Below are positions 24,852 through 34,608 of a stretch of DNA of 64,000 bases, in pieces; position 1 is the stretch's first letter; every line of letters begins with the position of its first letter. The DNA comes from Desulforegulaceae bacterium (GTDB taxonomy: Bacteria; Desulfobacterota; Desulfobacteria; Desulfobacterales; JACKCP01), in the NCBI GenBank assembly GCA_034006035.1, contig JAVETN010000006.1:1-64000 (forward strand), given 5' to 3'. Below the pieces are notes generated by a model, which saw only the letters and a list, made by a program, of their open reading frames with translations, searched no databases and was not told the DNA's origin. A program made the translations under genes and the position numbers.

Positions 24852-26423
24852 TTATAAATTTTTGCGTTTTGACAAAGCTTTCATATAATAATTGTCTCTT
24901 TGAGTTTTTTCTGGAAAAATATTATTGTTTAATGCGTTCTTTATAGTATTTCTTTTTTCATTGGCAAGGATTTTTCCTGTTTCAACTCCAAATTGATCAA
25001 AAGGGTTTATTTCCCACAAAAAACCTGCCATTACGGTTCTTGCCTCATAAAATGAAACAAGCTTTCCAATTGTCAAAGGACTTAAATCATTTATTGTTAA
25101 AATAGAACTTGGTCTGTTTCCTTTGCATATTTTTTCTGGTTCATCTGAATTTCTTCCAAAAGCAAGGGCATCGGCCTGGGCAAGAAGATTTGCAAAAAGT
25201 TCATCATTATTCAAAATGTTTTCATATTTATGGAAATTTTTGCAGGGAGGAGAAAGAACTCCTATAAATTCTAAAGGTATGGTTCTTCCCTGATGAAAAA
25301 GCTGAAAAAATGAATGTTGAGATTTTGTGCCTGTGTCTCCAAAAATCACCATTGAGGTATTGTGATTAAGGCTTTCATTATCCTCAGATAATGATTTTCC
25401 GTTACTTTCCATATAAAGTTGCTGAACATGTGCAGGCAGTTTTTCAAGCTGAAAAGAATAGGGAATTATTCCAAGCACTGAAAAATCAAGATATACAAAA
25501 TTCCAAATATCAATAAGTGCGGAAATAAGAGCAAGATTGTCTTTTAAATCTGAATTTAAACAATGCTCATCCATTTGATTCATTCCCTTAAGAAACTCTT
25601 CAAACACATCAAATCCATAAACAAGGGAAATTGGAAGACCTCCAACAGCAGATGAAACACTATATCTTCCCCCAATTGAATCAAACATATGAAAAACTTC
25701 AAATTCAGATAAATCTCCAGGACTATTTTTTGATGTTACCCGTACAATATGTTCTTTTGGATTAAGATTTAATTGTTTAAGCTCATAATTTATCAAATCT
25801 TCATTAATCATTACTTCTCTTGTAGTATATGATTTTGAAATAATTACAAAAAGTGTTGTTTCAAAATCAATGGAAGACTTAACGCTTTCAATTTCGCAAG
25901 GATCACAGCTGGCAATAAAAAATGGATTAAGATTTTGTTTTTTGTAGGAAAGGGCTTTAACAACAAATTCTGTTCCAAGATTTGAGCCTCCAATTCCGAT
26001 TACACAAATATTTTCAAACTTTTTTCCAGTTGATGAAAGAATTTCTCCCCTATGAATTTTGTTTGAAAATTCTTTTATCTGAGTTTTAACCCTTATAATT
26101 TCTTTAAAAAGAGGGTGGTTTGATTTTTCAGCCCGGCAAAGAGTATGAAGTGCAGGCCTTTTTTCTGTTTTATTTACGATTTCACCCTCAGCCATGGATT
26201 TAAATTTTTCAGCTATCTTTTTTGTTTTTGCAAGCTCAATTAAAAGCTCAAAACCCTTTGAATCTATCAGTTGCCTTGAATAATCTAAAAAAACTTCAGC
26301 ACCTTTAGATGAAAAATCTTTAAACCTGTTGTTTTCAGAAAGAAGAGCAGTTAAGTTAATCCCGGAATCAAAAAAATTGAAGGAATGTCTGAATAATTTT
26401 GAATCAAGAGAATGGGGTTTCAT
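24852..26423 (-). CDS. pgi: Glucose-6-phosphate isomerase
   Basis: 523-residue isomerase of glycolysis and gluconeogenesis. Family segments: VIGIGGSNLGTEFV (SIS phosphate loop), VISKSYTTREVMIN, the signature GGRYSVSSAVGGLPISL, and GTKSQHSFFQLFHQG near the C-terminal active-site region. The length matches the longer bacterial Pgi type. It is a single gene, convergent with fabH and divergent from the beta-helix/glmM pair. Confidence 0.95.
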   Translation of the reverse strand: MKPHSLDSKLFRHSFNFFDSGINLTALLSENNRFKDFSSKGAEVFLDYSRQLIDSKGFELLIELAKTKKIAEKFKSMAEGEIVNKTEKRPALHTLCRAEKSNHPLFKEIIRVKTQIKEFSNKIHRGEILSSTGKKFENICVIGIGGSNLGTEFVVKALSYKKQNLNPFFIASCDPCEIESVKSSIDFETTLFVIISKSYTTREVMINEDLINYELKQLNLNPKEHIVRVTSKNSPGDLSEFEVFHMFDSIGGRYSVSSAVGGLPISLVYGFDVFEEFLKGMNQMDEHCLNSDLKDNLALISALIDIWNFVYLDFSVLGIIPYSFQLEKLPAHVQQLYMESNGKSLSEDNESLNHNTSMVIFGDTGTKSQHSFFQLFHQGRTIPLEFIGVLSPPCKNFHKYENILNNDELFANLLAQADALAFGRNSDEPEKICKGNRPSSILTINDLSPLTIGKLVSFYEARTVMAGFLWEINPFDQFGVETGKILANEKRNTIKNALNNNIFPEKTQRDNYYMKALSKRKNL

Positions 26424-26539
26424 AAAATTTACTCTCCATTTTAATTGATAATGATCTGTTTAATGCTAGAATGCTTTTCGCTTTAATAGCATTTTACTAA
26501 TAAAAATCAACTTTAAGTTAAATAGGCAATGGTGAATAA

Positions 26540-27760
26540 ATGAATAAGATCATAAATAAACTCATTGATAAAGGGGTGTTGATAGAAAACCCCAGCTCCG
26601 TTTTTATAGATGAAACTATTGATATAAACAATATTGAGCCAGGGGTTAAATTAAACCAGGGAACAAGATTGTATGGAAAAAACACTTATATTTCAAAAGG
26701 ATGTATTGTTAGTAAAGAAGGTCCTGCTGTAATTGAAAATTGTGTTGCAGATAAAGATTGTGTTTTTGGTTCAGGATATTTTAATGGTTCTGTTTTTTTA
26801 TCTAAATCAAAATCAGGAACAAATTCCCATGTAAGAAAAGGCTGTATACTTGAAGAAAAATCATCAATTGCCCATACCTGCGGAATTAAACAAACCATAA
26901 TTTTCCCCTATGCCACTCTTGGAAGCTTGATAAATTTTTGTGACTGCATGCTTACAGGAGGAACTTCACCAAAAAACCACAGCGAAGTTGGAAGTTCTTT
27001 TATTCATTTTAATTTTACTCCAAATCAAGATAAAGCAACCCCTTCTTTATTAGGAAATGTTTATGAGGGTGTTTTTTTAAATAAATCCCCTATTTTTCTT
27101 GGAGGCCAGGGCGGAATGGTTGGTCCTTTAAGGCTTGAATTTGGGTGCACAAGTGCTGCTGGAACTATTTTAAGAAGAGATGTTCTAAAAGAAAACAGGC
27201 TTATATTTGAAAATATTCACAAAAATATAAATATAAACCAAACATCTATGATTTATCTTTCCATTAATAAAATTATAAAAAACAATTTATTTTATATGGC
27301 AAACCTTATTGCCCTTAAAAACTGGTATATTTTTGTAAGAACAAATTATCTTAATCCTAAAATCAATGAGTTCGCCATTAATACAATAGATTCTGCCATT
27401 GAAGAAAGAACCAAACAATTGAAAAAACTCTCAGATAAGGTTGAGTTAGGGTTAAAAATTTTAAAAAAAGATGGTAAAAATTCAAAACTTGTTGAATTAA
27501 AGGAAAATTTTTGTAAGAACACAAACACAATCTTTGACTTAATCATTGGTTTTTCTGAAAACAAAAATCTTTTTTCAAAAGGGCGTGATGATTTTTTAAA
27601 CGAATTTGAAAAGGAGAATAATGGTCTCAATTATTTGGAAAAAATTCATTCTCTTGAAGAAAATACTGTAAAATCAGGTGTTTTATGGCTTAATCAGATA
27701 GTTGTTGATTTTAATGAAAAAATGTCAGAAATTTTAAACAAATTTGATCTGGGAAAATAA
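26540..27760 (+). CDS. Left-handed beta-helix protein (sugar-nucleotide acyltransferase-like), glmM partner
   Basis: 406-residue protein. Residues about 1-220 show hexapeptide-type turns of a left-handed beta-helix (YGKNTYISKGCIVS, GSGYFNGSVFLSKS, GPLRLEFGCTSAAGTIL). The C-terminal 190 residues are helical and charged. It resembles the LbH half of GlmU-like UDP-GlcNAc pyrophosphorylases but lacks a nucleotidyltransferase domain. Its stop is three bases before glmM, so it is likely in the amino-sugar nucleotide pathway. Exact reaction unknown; possible acetyltransferase or regulatory subunit. Confidence 0.65.
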   Translation: MNKIINKLIDKGVLIENPSSVFIDETIDINNIEPGVKLNQGTRLYGKNTYISKGCIVSKEGPAVIENCVADKDCVFGSGYFNGSVFLSKSKSGTNSHVRKGCILEEKSSIAHTCGIKQTIIFPYATLGSLINFCDCMLTGGTSPKNHSEVGSSFIHFNFTPNQDKATPSLLGNVYEGVFLNKSPIFLGGQGGMVGPLRLEFGCTSAAGTILRRDVLKENRLIFENIHKNININQTSMIYLSINKIIKNNLFYMANLIALKNWYIFVRTNYLNPKINEFAINTIDSAIEERTKQLKKLSDKVELGLKILKKDGKNSKLVELKENFCKNTNTIFDLIIGFSENKNLFSKGRDDFLNEFEKENNGLNYLEKIHSLEENTVKSGVLWLNQIVVDFNEKMSEILNKFDLGK

Positions 27761-27763
27761 AAA

Positions 27764-29098
27764 ATGAGAAAATTGTTTGGTACGGATGGAATAAGAGGAA
27801 AAGCAAATAGTTACCCAATGATTCCAGAGCTTGTTTTAAGAATTGCTAAGGCAAGTTCCTTATACTTTTATGAATCAGGCAGAATAAAATCTAAAAAAAT
27901 AATTATAGCAAAAGATACAAGAGCTTCAGGATATATGCTTGAATCAGCTCTTTGTGCAGGTTTTACCTCCATGGGATTGGATGTTGAGCTGGCTGGAGTT
28001 TTACCAACTCCTGCATTGTCCTATGTAACAGCAAACTCCGATGCTGATTTTTCTGTGATGATTTCGGCTTCACATAATCCATATCAGGATAATGGAATAA
28101 AGTTTTTCAAAGGAAGCGGAAAAAAATTCACAGATAAAGAACAAAATGAAATTACTGAAATTTATTATTCAAAAAAATTTAAAGATTTTGAAACTGAACC
28201 TGGAAAAGTTTTTAATAACCATAAAAAATATATAAAAACCTATAAAAGCCTTTTTGATGACTTTTACAAAAAGGGAAATATCCTTTCAGGCTTAAATATT
28301 GTAGTTGATACATCAAACGGAGCCTGCTACGAAATTGCTCCTGAAATTTTAGAAGAACTTGGAGCCTCAGTAATAACAATAAATAATACTCCCAATGGAT
28401 TTAATATAAACAAAAATTGTGGTTCAGAACACACAGAAGAACTAAGCCGGGCTGTAATTGAAAACAAAGCTGATTTTGGGCTTGCTTTTGACGGTGATGG
28501 AGACAGGCTTATTGCAGTAGACAACAATGGAGAAAAAACCACAGGGGACCAAATTCTTGCCATTGCTTCAGAGTCTTTTAATGAAAAAAAGATTGTTGCA
28601 ACTATAATGTCCAATCTTGGTTTTAAAAAATTTTGTGAAGAAAAAAAGATTTCACTGATAATGACCAAAGTTGGGGACAGATATGTTTATGAGTCCATGA
28701 TTAAAGAAAATGCAAATCTTGGAGGTGAAGACTCTGGACATTTAATCTTTTTGAAGTACCAAAATACCGGAGATGGGCTTTTATCCGGAGTTATTCTTTC
28801 TGAAATAATTAAAAATTCAAACAAACCATTATCTGAGCTTAAAAAAATAATTACAATTTATCCTCAAAAACTTGTTAATATTGAAGTAAATGAAAAAGTA
28901 CCTGTTGAAAATATTCCTGAAATCAAAAATGCCATAAATACAATTGAGAAAAGACTTGATAAAACGGGGAGGGTGCTTGTCAGATATTCTGGAACCCAGA
29001 ATATGCTTAGAATTATGTGTGAGGCAAGCACAATGGAATTAGCTGAAAAATCCTGTGAGTTTATAGAAAAAGCGGTTAGAAACACTATTGCATTATAA
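27764..29098 (+). CDS. glmM: Phosphoglucosamine mutase
   Basis: 444-residue phosphohexomutase that makes glucosamine-1-phosphate for peptidoglycan and LPS. It has the N-terminal LFGTDGIRG, the phosphoserine loop MISASHNPYQDNGIKFF (Ser about 103), the metal site DGDGDR, and the C-terminal phosphate-binding RYSGTQNMLRIMCEA. These motifs distinguish GlmM from other phosphohexomutases fairly well. It starts three bases after the upstream beta-helix gene and is followed by a strong terminator. Confidence 0.95.
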   Translation: MRKLFGTDGIRGKANSYPMIPELVLRIAKASSLYFYESGRIKSKKIIIAKDTRASGYMLESALCAGFTSMGLDVELAGVLPTPALSYVTANSDADFSVMISASHNPYQDNGIKFFKGSGKKFTDKEQNEITEIYYSKKFKDFETEPGKVFNNHKKYIKTYKSLFDDFYKKGNILSGLNIVVDTSNGACYEIAPEILEELGASVITINNTPNGFNINKNCGSEHTEELSRAVIENKADFGLAFDGDGDRLIAVDNNGEKTTGDQILAIASESFNEKKIVATIMSNLGFKKFCEEKKISLIMTKVGDRYVYESMIKENANLGGEDSGHLIFLKYQNTGDGLLSGVILSEIIKNSNKPLSELKKIITIYPQKLVNIEVNEKVPVENIPEIKNAINTIEKRLDKTGRVLVRYSGTQNMLRIMCEASTMELAEKSCEFIEKAVRNTIAL

Positions 29099-29101
29099 AT
29101 A

Positions 29102-29128
29102 AAAAAACCGGGGAAATCCCCGGTTTTT
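29102..29128 (+). terminator. Terminator of glmM
   Basis: ACCGGGG and CCCCGGT form a GC-rich stem with A- and T-runs on either side, so it could serve both strands between convergent genes. Confidence 0.9.
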
Positions 29129-29155
29129 AAATAATTTAGATTTTATTAAAACTTT

Positions 29156-29836
29156 TTATTCTCTATCGCCCATAATTCTTAGCATCATTATAAAAAGGTT
29201 TATAAAGTCAAGGTAAAGGGTTAAAGCACCTAAAATTGCACCTTTTCTAATTGCTGAATTATCAAGATCAGCAGGCTGGGAAAGTGCCATTTCTTTTATT
29301 TTCTGGGTGTCATATGCGGTAAGTCCTACAAAAACAATCACTCCCACATAATTTACTATCCAAAAAATGGTTGAACTGGCAAGAAAGATATTAACAATAG
29401 AAGCTATGATAATGCCTATAAGGCCCATCATCATAAAGTTTCCAACTCCTGTTAAATCTTTTTTGGTAACCATTCCAAATACACTTGTTACTGCAAAGGT
29501 TGCTGAACATACAATAAAAGCAGCTGCAACTGAAGCAGTTGTGTATGCTGATACGATCCAGCCAAGAGTAACCCCGTTTAAAGCAGCGTAAAACATAAAA
29601 AGTGAAGTGGCCGTAGAAGCCTCAAGCTTGCTGATTCTTGCACTTAGATAAAATACAATTCCCAGTTGACCAATGGCTAAAACAAAAAACAATGCCGGTG
29701 GAAGAAATATTATCTCTGAAAAGATGTAGGCAAAAACCGCTGTCAGCGCTAAGCCTATAGCCATCCAGTTGTATACGCTTTGAAGAAAACTGTTTACTCT
29801 TACTTGAGAAGTTTCCTGAAAAGAAACTCTATCCAT
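29156..29836 (-). CDS. Bax inhibitor-1/YccA family membrane protein
   Basis: 226-residue integral membrane protein with seven predicted helices, for example WMAIGLALTAVFAYIFSEI, ALFFVLAIGQLGIVFYLSA and GVIVFVGLTAYDTQKIKEM. The GLTAYDTQ motif and a C-terminal LYLDFINLFIMMLRIMG are family hallmarks. Members conduct or handle calcium or protect from stress; in bacteria some interact with FtsH. It is monocistronic. Confidence 0.93.
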   Translation of the reverse strand: MDRVSFQETSQVRVNSFLQSVYNWMAIGLALTAVFAYIFSEIIFLPPALFFVLAIGQLGIVFYLSARISKLEASTATSLFMFYAALNGVTLGWIVSAYTTASVAAAFIVCSATFAVTSVFGMVTKKDLTGVGNFMMMGLIGIIIASIVNIFLASSTIFWIVNYVGVIVFVGLTAYDTQKIKEMALSQPADLDNSAIRKGAILGALTLYLDFINLFIMMLRIMGDRE

Positions 29837-30229
29837 TAATGCCTCCTTAAAAAATAATTAATTACTTTAGTTTGCTTAGGTTATATTATACTTTTTCGGT
29901 TACAGAATTAAAAGCTGATAACAAAATAAATTAAAAAACTTTAAAATCAAGTAAAATCGATAAATTTAATTAGATTAATTTTTTATTCAAAGAAAAGGGG
30001 AGAACTTTAATTTATGTTCAATAATAATATCATTTAAAAGCCATTCTATCTATTTAATTCAGCTTTCCGATAAAAGTTTACATAATATGTATTATAAGTC
30101 ACTTCAAATTTTAAATCATCAATCCTTGTAAAAAAACATTTTAAATCTTATTATTTGCCAAATTTTAATTTATACTTTTTAATTTAAACTATTTAAGTTC
30201 AAACCTTTAAAAAAATTTAAGGATAAATT
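29837..30229. other. Divergent intergenic region, no gene seen
   Basis: 393 bp of AT-rich sequence between divergent genes. It must carry the promoters for the Bax-inhibitor gene and the xseA operon, but I could not assign convincing -35/-10 pairs, and I see no ORF or structured RNA. Confidence 0.4.
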
Positions 30230-31573
30230 TTGGAATCAATTGCCCAGGGGAAAAAAATTTATACTGTTTCTGAAATTACCGGCGAAATTCATTCGGTTCT
30301 AGAAATAAAGTTTTCCTTTATCTGGATCACAGGTGAAATCTCTAATTTTTCAAAACCTTCTTCAGGTCATATTTATTTTTCTCTTAAAGATAAAAAATCA
30401 CTTATAAATGCTGTAATGTTCAAGGGACAACAAAAAAACTTAAAATTTCAGCCTAAAAATGGAACTCAAATCACAGGATTTGGAAGAATTTCTGTTTATC
30501 CTCCAAGGGGATCATATCAGATAATTTTTGAATACCTTGAAGAAAAAGGTCAAGGATCCATTCAAATGAATTTTGAAGGAATCAAAAATAAGCTTTTAAA
30601 TGAAGGCCTTTTTGATAAAGTTCACAAAAAAAAACTCCCGGATCTTCCTTCTAAGATTGCCCTTATAACTTCACCTGCAGGTGCAGCTTTAAGGGATATG
30701 CTCAAAACTATTAAAAAACGATTTAGAAATATTGAAATTTTGCTTTGCCCTGTTTTAGTTCAGGGTGAAAAAGCTCACCTGGAAATAATAGAAGCTATAA
30801 ATGACCTAAATATTCTTAATGAATCTGACCTCATTATAATAGCAAGGGGCGGAGGTTCCTTTGAAGATTTAAATGCATTTAATTCAGAAGCTCTTGCAAG
30901 AACAGTGTTTGATTCAAAAATTCCAATAATAACAGGTGTTGGTCATGAAACTGACTTTACAATAATTGATTTTGTTTCTGATTTAAGGGCCCCTACTCCA
31001 ACTGCTGCTGCTGAATATGCAATTCCTTCAAAAGAAGATATTTTAACTAACCTAAATATCTATAATAAAAGACTTTTAAATACATTTTCAAAGTTTATTC
31101 AAATAAAAGAATCTGAACTTAAAAACTGTAAACAAAGACTAAAAGATCCAAAAAAAGAAATTGAAGAAAAAAGAATTTATATTGATGAAAAACTTCTTTT
31201 GCTGGAAAAAAGGACTAAAAGATATATTAATGGTAAAAAAGAATATTTAAATATTTTAAACAAAACCATTCAATTTAGAAGAATTGAAAATCTTATAAGC
31301 TCAAAAAAAGAAAGATATTTAAACTCAAGATTAAATTTAATTAAAAACTTTGAAAAAATAGTTTATAAAAATAAGTTTGAATTTGATAAACTGTTTTCAT
31401 TACTTTTTGAACTTAATCCCTTTGAAATTTTAAAAAGAGGATATTCAATCACAAGAAACCCTCTTAATAAAAAGGTTATAAGGTCTGTTCAAACCGATGT
31501 TAAAAAAGATGATGAAATTGAAGTTGTTTTAAAAGACGGAACAATGATATGCATTGTAAAAAACATTAAATAA
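30230..31573 (+). CDS. xseA: Exonuclease VII large subunit
   Basis: 447-residue XseA. An N-terminal OB-fold (IWITGEISNFSKPSSGHIYFSLKD) is followed by the catalytic region with GRGGGSFEDLNAFNSE, TGVGHETDFTIIDF and LRAPTPTAAAEYA, then the long coiled-coil that binds XseB and a C-terminal LKRGYSI segment. The complex degrades single-stranded DNA. The start is TTG, with AAGGATAA eight bases upstream. It is first in a five-gene plus-strand operon ending with tlyA. Confidence 0.95.
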   Translation: MESIAQGKKIYTVSEITGEIHSVLEIKFSFIWITGEISNFSKPSSGHIYFSLKDKKSLINAVMFKGQQKNLKFQPKNGTQITGFGRISVYPPRGSYQIIFEYLEEKGQGSIQMNFEGIKNKLLNEGLFDKVHKKKLPDLPSKIALITSPAGAALRDMLKTIKKRFRNIEILLCPVLVQGEKAHLEIIEAINDLNILNESDLIIIARGGGSFEDLNAFNSEALARTVFDSKIPIITGVGHETDFTIIDFVSDLRAPTPTAAAEYAIPSKEDILTNLNIYNKRLLNTFSKFIQIKESELKNCKQRLKDPKKEIEEKRIYIDEKLLLLEKRTKRYINGKKEYLNILNKTIQFRRIENLISSKKERYLNSRLNLIKNFEKIVYKNKFEFDKLFSLLFELNPFEILKRGYSITRNPLNKKVIRSVQTDVKKDDEIEVVLKDGTMICIVKNIK

Positions 31574-31589
31574 AGGTTATCAGTTATTT

Positions 31590-31844
31590 ATGGCAAAAAA
31601 AACTTTTGAAGAATCACTCTTAAAACTTGACGAAATTGTTAACTCCCTTGAAAATGAAGAATTAAACCTTGAGGATGCTGTAAAAAAGTTTGAAGAAGGA
31701 ATCAAACTTTCAAAATTTTGTGAAGAAAAGCTTGATGAAGCTGAAGAAAAAATAATGATTTTAAAAAAAGACATGGAAGGTAATTTAACAAAAGAACCTG
31801 CAGATCCAGCTTTTTTTACAGAAGCGGAAATAAATGATGATTGA
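31590..31844 (+). CDS. xseB: Exonuclease VII small subunit
   Basis: 84-residue XseB with the signature FEESLLKLDEIVNSLENEELNLEDAVKKFEEG and an acidic C terminus. Several copies bind the XseA coiled-coil. It starts 16 bp after xseA and its end overlaps the ispA start by 11 nt. Confidence 0.95.
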   Translation: MAKKTFEESLLKLDEIVNSLENEELNLEDAVKKFEEGIKLSKFCEEKLDEAEEKIMILKKDMEGNLTKEPADPAFFTEAEINDD

Positions 31845-32724
31845 AAATTTTGATTTTAAAAATTTTCTAGACATACAAAAGGAAATTGTTGAAAAAAGGC
31901 TTAAAGAGCTTTTAGACCCAAAAAACAGCTCTACTCTTCTTTTTAATGCCATGGAATATTCTCTTATGGCAGGCGGTAAAAGGCTTCGCCCTATTTTATG
32001 CCTTACAGCATCCAATCTTTGCGGTGATAAAAACCTTAAAGCACTTGACTGTGCCTCTGCCATTGAAATGATTCACACTTACTCACTTATCCATGATGAT
32101 CTTCCTTCTATGGATGACGATGATTTGAGAAGAGGAATTCCTACTTCACATAAAAAATTCAATGAAGCTTCAGCCATTCTTGCCGGAGACGGACTTTTAA
32201 ACATGGCTTTTGAAGTTTTATCCAATCAAAAACTTGAACCTGAAATTATTGTAAAAACAATTCAGATAATTTCCAAAGCTTCAGGCAGCTATGGAATGAT
32301 TTCAGGACAAATGAAAGATATAGAAGCAGAAAAAAAGACTGTTTCCCTTGAAAAACTTCAAAATATTCACATGGAAAAAACCGGTGCTTTAATCAGAGCT
32401 TCACTTGTTTCCGGGGGAATAATCGGAGGGTCTGAGGAAAAAGGGCTTAAAGAGCTTGATGAATATGGAAAGTGTATTGGACTTGCATTTCAGGTAACTG
32501 ACGATATTTTAAATGCAACAGGCGATCCTTTAGTCATGGGTAAGTCTACAGGGACAGATTTAGAAAAAAATAAAGCAACCTACCCTCTTTTAATGGGTTT
32601 GGAAAATTCAAAAAAATATGCTGCTGAATTAATAGAAAAATCACTGGAACATTTAAGTTTTTTCAGGGTTGAACCAAACCCCCTTAAAAATCTTGCGTGG
32701 TATATTTTAAACAGAAAAAAATAG
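31834..32724 (+). CDS. ispA: Farnesyl/geranyl diphosphate synthase
   Basis: 296-residue trans-prenyltransferase. The first aspartate-rich motif is LIHDDLPSMDDDDLRRG (about residues 84-100), with the second at VTDDILNATGD. GGKRLRP near residue 47 binds the diphosphate. It condenses IPP with allylic diphosphates. Its position between xseB and dxs is a classical arrangement in proteobacteria. It overlaps xseB. Confidence 0.93.
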   Translation: MMIENFDFKNFLDIQKEIVEKRLKELLDPKNSSTLLFNAMEYSLMAGGKRLRPILCLTASNLCGDKNLKALDCASAIEMIHTYSLIHDDLPSMDDDDLRRGIPTSHKKFNEASAILAGDGLLNMAFEVLSNQKLEPEIIVKTIQIISKASGSYGMISGQMKDIEAEKKTVSLEKLQNIHMEKTGALIRASLVSGGIIGGSEEKGLKELDEYGKCIGLAFQVTDDILNATGDPLVMGKSTGTDLEKNKATYPLLMGLENSKKYAAELIEKSLEHLSFFRVEPNPLKNLAWYILNRKK

Positions 32725-32736
32725 CGGGGAATTAAA

Positions 32737-34608
32737 GTGAGCTTTCTTGAAAACATTGTAAATCCGGAAGATTTAAAAAAACTTTCACTAGAAGAACTTG
32801 AGGTTTTATCAAGCGAAATAAGAGAACTTATAATTTCAACAGTTCTAAAAACCGGAGGACATCTTGCATCTAGTCTTGGAGCTGTTGAGCTTTCAATGGC
32901 ACTTCATTATGTATTTGATTCTCCAACAGATAAACTAGTCTGGGATGTGGGACATCAGGCCTATGCCCATAAAATTCTCACAGGCAGAAAAGATAAGTTT
33001 CACACCCTAAGAAAACTAAATGGAATTTCAGGCTTCCCCCATATAAGCGAAAGTCCTCATGATGCAATCACTGTTGGACATAGTTCAACTTCTATTTCAG
33101 CCGGGCTTGGAATGTCAGCTTCCAAATGCCTTAAAAATGATCCTGGAAATGTGGTATGTGTAATTGGAGACGGCTCAATGACAGCAGGAATGTCCTTTGA
33201 AGCCTTAAATCATGCTGGAGATTTTGAAAAACGGTTGATTGTAATTTTAAATGATAATGCCATGTCAATCTCTCCAAATGTTGGAGCTCTTTCCTCTTTT
33301 TTAAGTAGAAAGCTATCTGGAAAACATTTTCAAAATCTTAGAAAAGAATTTGGAGAGTTTTTAAAGTCATTACCCAAAATTGGTGACGATATTTATAAAT
33401 TTGCTAAAAAAAGCGAAGAGTCTTTTAAATCATTTGTAACCCCGGGAATGCTTTTTGAAGCCCTAAACTTTGATTATTTTGGACCCATAGATGGTCATAG
33501 ACTAGACCACTTAATTAAAATTTTAAATAATATAAAAACCCTTGAAGGGCCTATTCTTCTCCATGTAATTACCAAAAAAGGCAAAGGTTACAAAGAGGCT
33601 GAGGAAAATCCAACAAAATTTCACGGAATCCCTCCTTCTTTACCAGAAAAAACAGCTGTAAATCTTCCAAAATATACAAAAATTTTTGGGAAAACATTAT
33701 GTCAGATGGCAGAGAAAAATAAAAAAGTAACAGCAATTACAGCTGCAATGCCAGATGGTACAGGCTTGGTTAATTTTTGTAAAAAATTTCCCAAAAGGTT
33801 TTTTGATGTAGGAATTGCTGAGCAGCATGCTGTTACTTTTTCGGCAGGACTTGCAATTGAAGGACATCTTCCTTTTGTGGTAATTTATTCATCATTTCTT
33901 CAAAGGGCCTATGATCAGATTTTTCATGATGTTTGCCTGGACGGTCATCATGTGATTTTTGCCTTGGACAGGGCTGGAATTGTGGGAGAAGACGGTCCCA
34001 CTCACCATGGATTGTTTGATCTAAGTTATTTAAGGCCTTTCCCCAATATAACTATAATGGCACCCTCTTCTGGTGATGAGCTTGTGAAAATGATGAAAAC
34101 TGCAGAATCAATGAATTCACCGGTGGCAATAAGATACCCAAGAGGAAGCTCTACAAGTGAAAATTTTATTTCCTATGATCAAGCTGAAATAATTTCGCCT
34201 TTAAAAGCAAAACTTTTAAGAGATGGCCGTGATATTCTTATTATTGCAATAGGAAGCATGGTGGCTCCTGCTGAAAAAGCCTGTGATTTCCTTGAAAAAA
34301 AGGGATATTCCCCTTCACTTATAGATGCAAGATTTGCAAAACCGCTTGATAGTGAGCTTTTAGCTTCAATGGCTGAAACAACAGATAAAATAATTACAAT
34401 TGAAGAAAATGTATTAAACGGTGGTTTTGGCTCTGCTATTTTAGAACTTTTTGCAGATTTGGGGATCAATAATAAAAAAATTAAAAGAATGGGAATAAAC
34501 GACACTTTTGTTCCCCAGGGAACCCAGGAAGAATTACGAAATCTTTTTGGTCTTAATCCTGAAGGTATTTTAAAAACCGCTTTGAGTTTACTTGAAAATG
34601 ACAAATAA
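32737..34608 (+). CDS. dxs: 1-deoxy-D-xylulose-5-phosphate synthase
   Basis: 623-residue thiamine-diphosphate enzyme, first step of the MEP isoprenoid pathway. Motifs: GHSSTSISAGLGMS, the ThDP-binding GDGSMTAGMSFEALNHAG, and the transketolase-pyrimidine segment DRAGIVGEDGPTHHG. The start is GTG with GGGG nine to ten bases upstream. It overlaps tlyA by 11 nt. Confidence 0.97.
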   Translation: MSFLENIVNPEDLKKLSLEELEVLSSEIRELIISTVLKTGGHLASSLGAVELSMALHYVFDSPTDKLVWDVGHQAYAHKILTGRKDKFHTLRKLNGISGFPHISESPHDAITVGHSSTSISAGLGMSASKCLKNDPGNVVCVIGDGSMTAGMSFEALNHAGDFEKRLIVILNDNAMSISPNVGALSSFLSRKLSGKHFQNLRKEFGEFLKSLPKIGDDIYKFAKKSEESFKSFVTPGMLFEALNFDYFGPIDGHRLDHLIKILNNIKTLEGPILLHVITKKGKGYKEAEENPTKFHGIPPSLPEKTAVNLPKYTKIFGKTLCQMAEKNKKVTAITAAMPDGTGLVNFCKKFPKRFFDVGIAEQHAVTFSAGLAIEGHLPFVVIYSSFLQRAYDQIFHDVCLDGHHVIFALDRAGIVGEDGPTHHGLFDLSYLRPFPNITIMAPSSGDELVKMMKTAESMNSPVAIRYPRGSSTSENFISYDQAEIISPLKAKLLRDGRDILIIAIGSMVAPAEKACDFLEKKGYSPSLIDARFAKPLDSELLASMAETTDKIITIEENVLNGGFGSAILELFADLGINNKKIKRMGINDTFVPQGTQEELRNLFGLNPEGILKTALSLLENDK

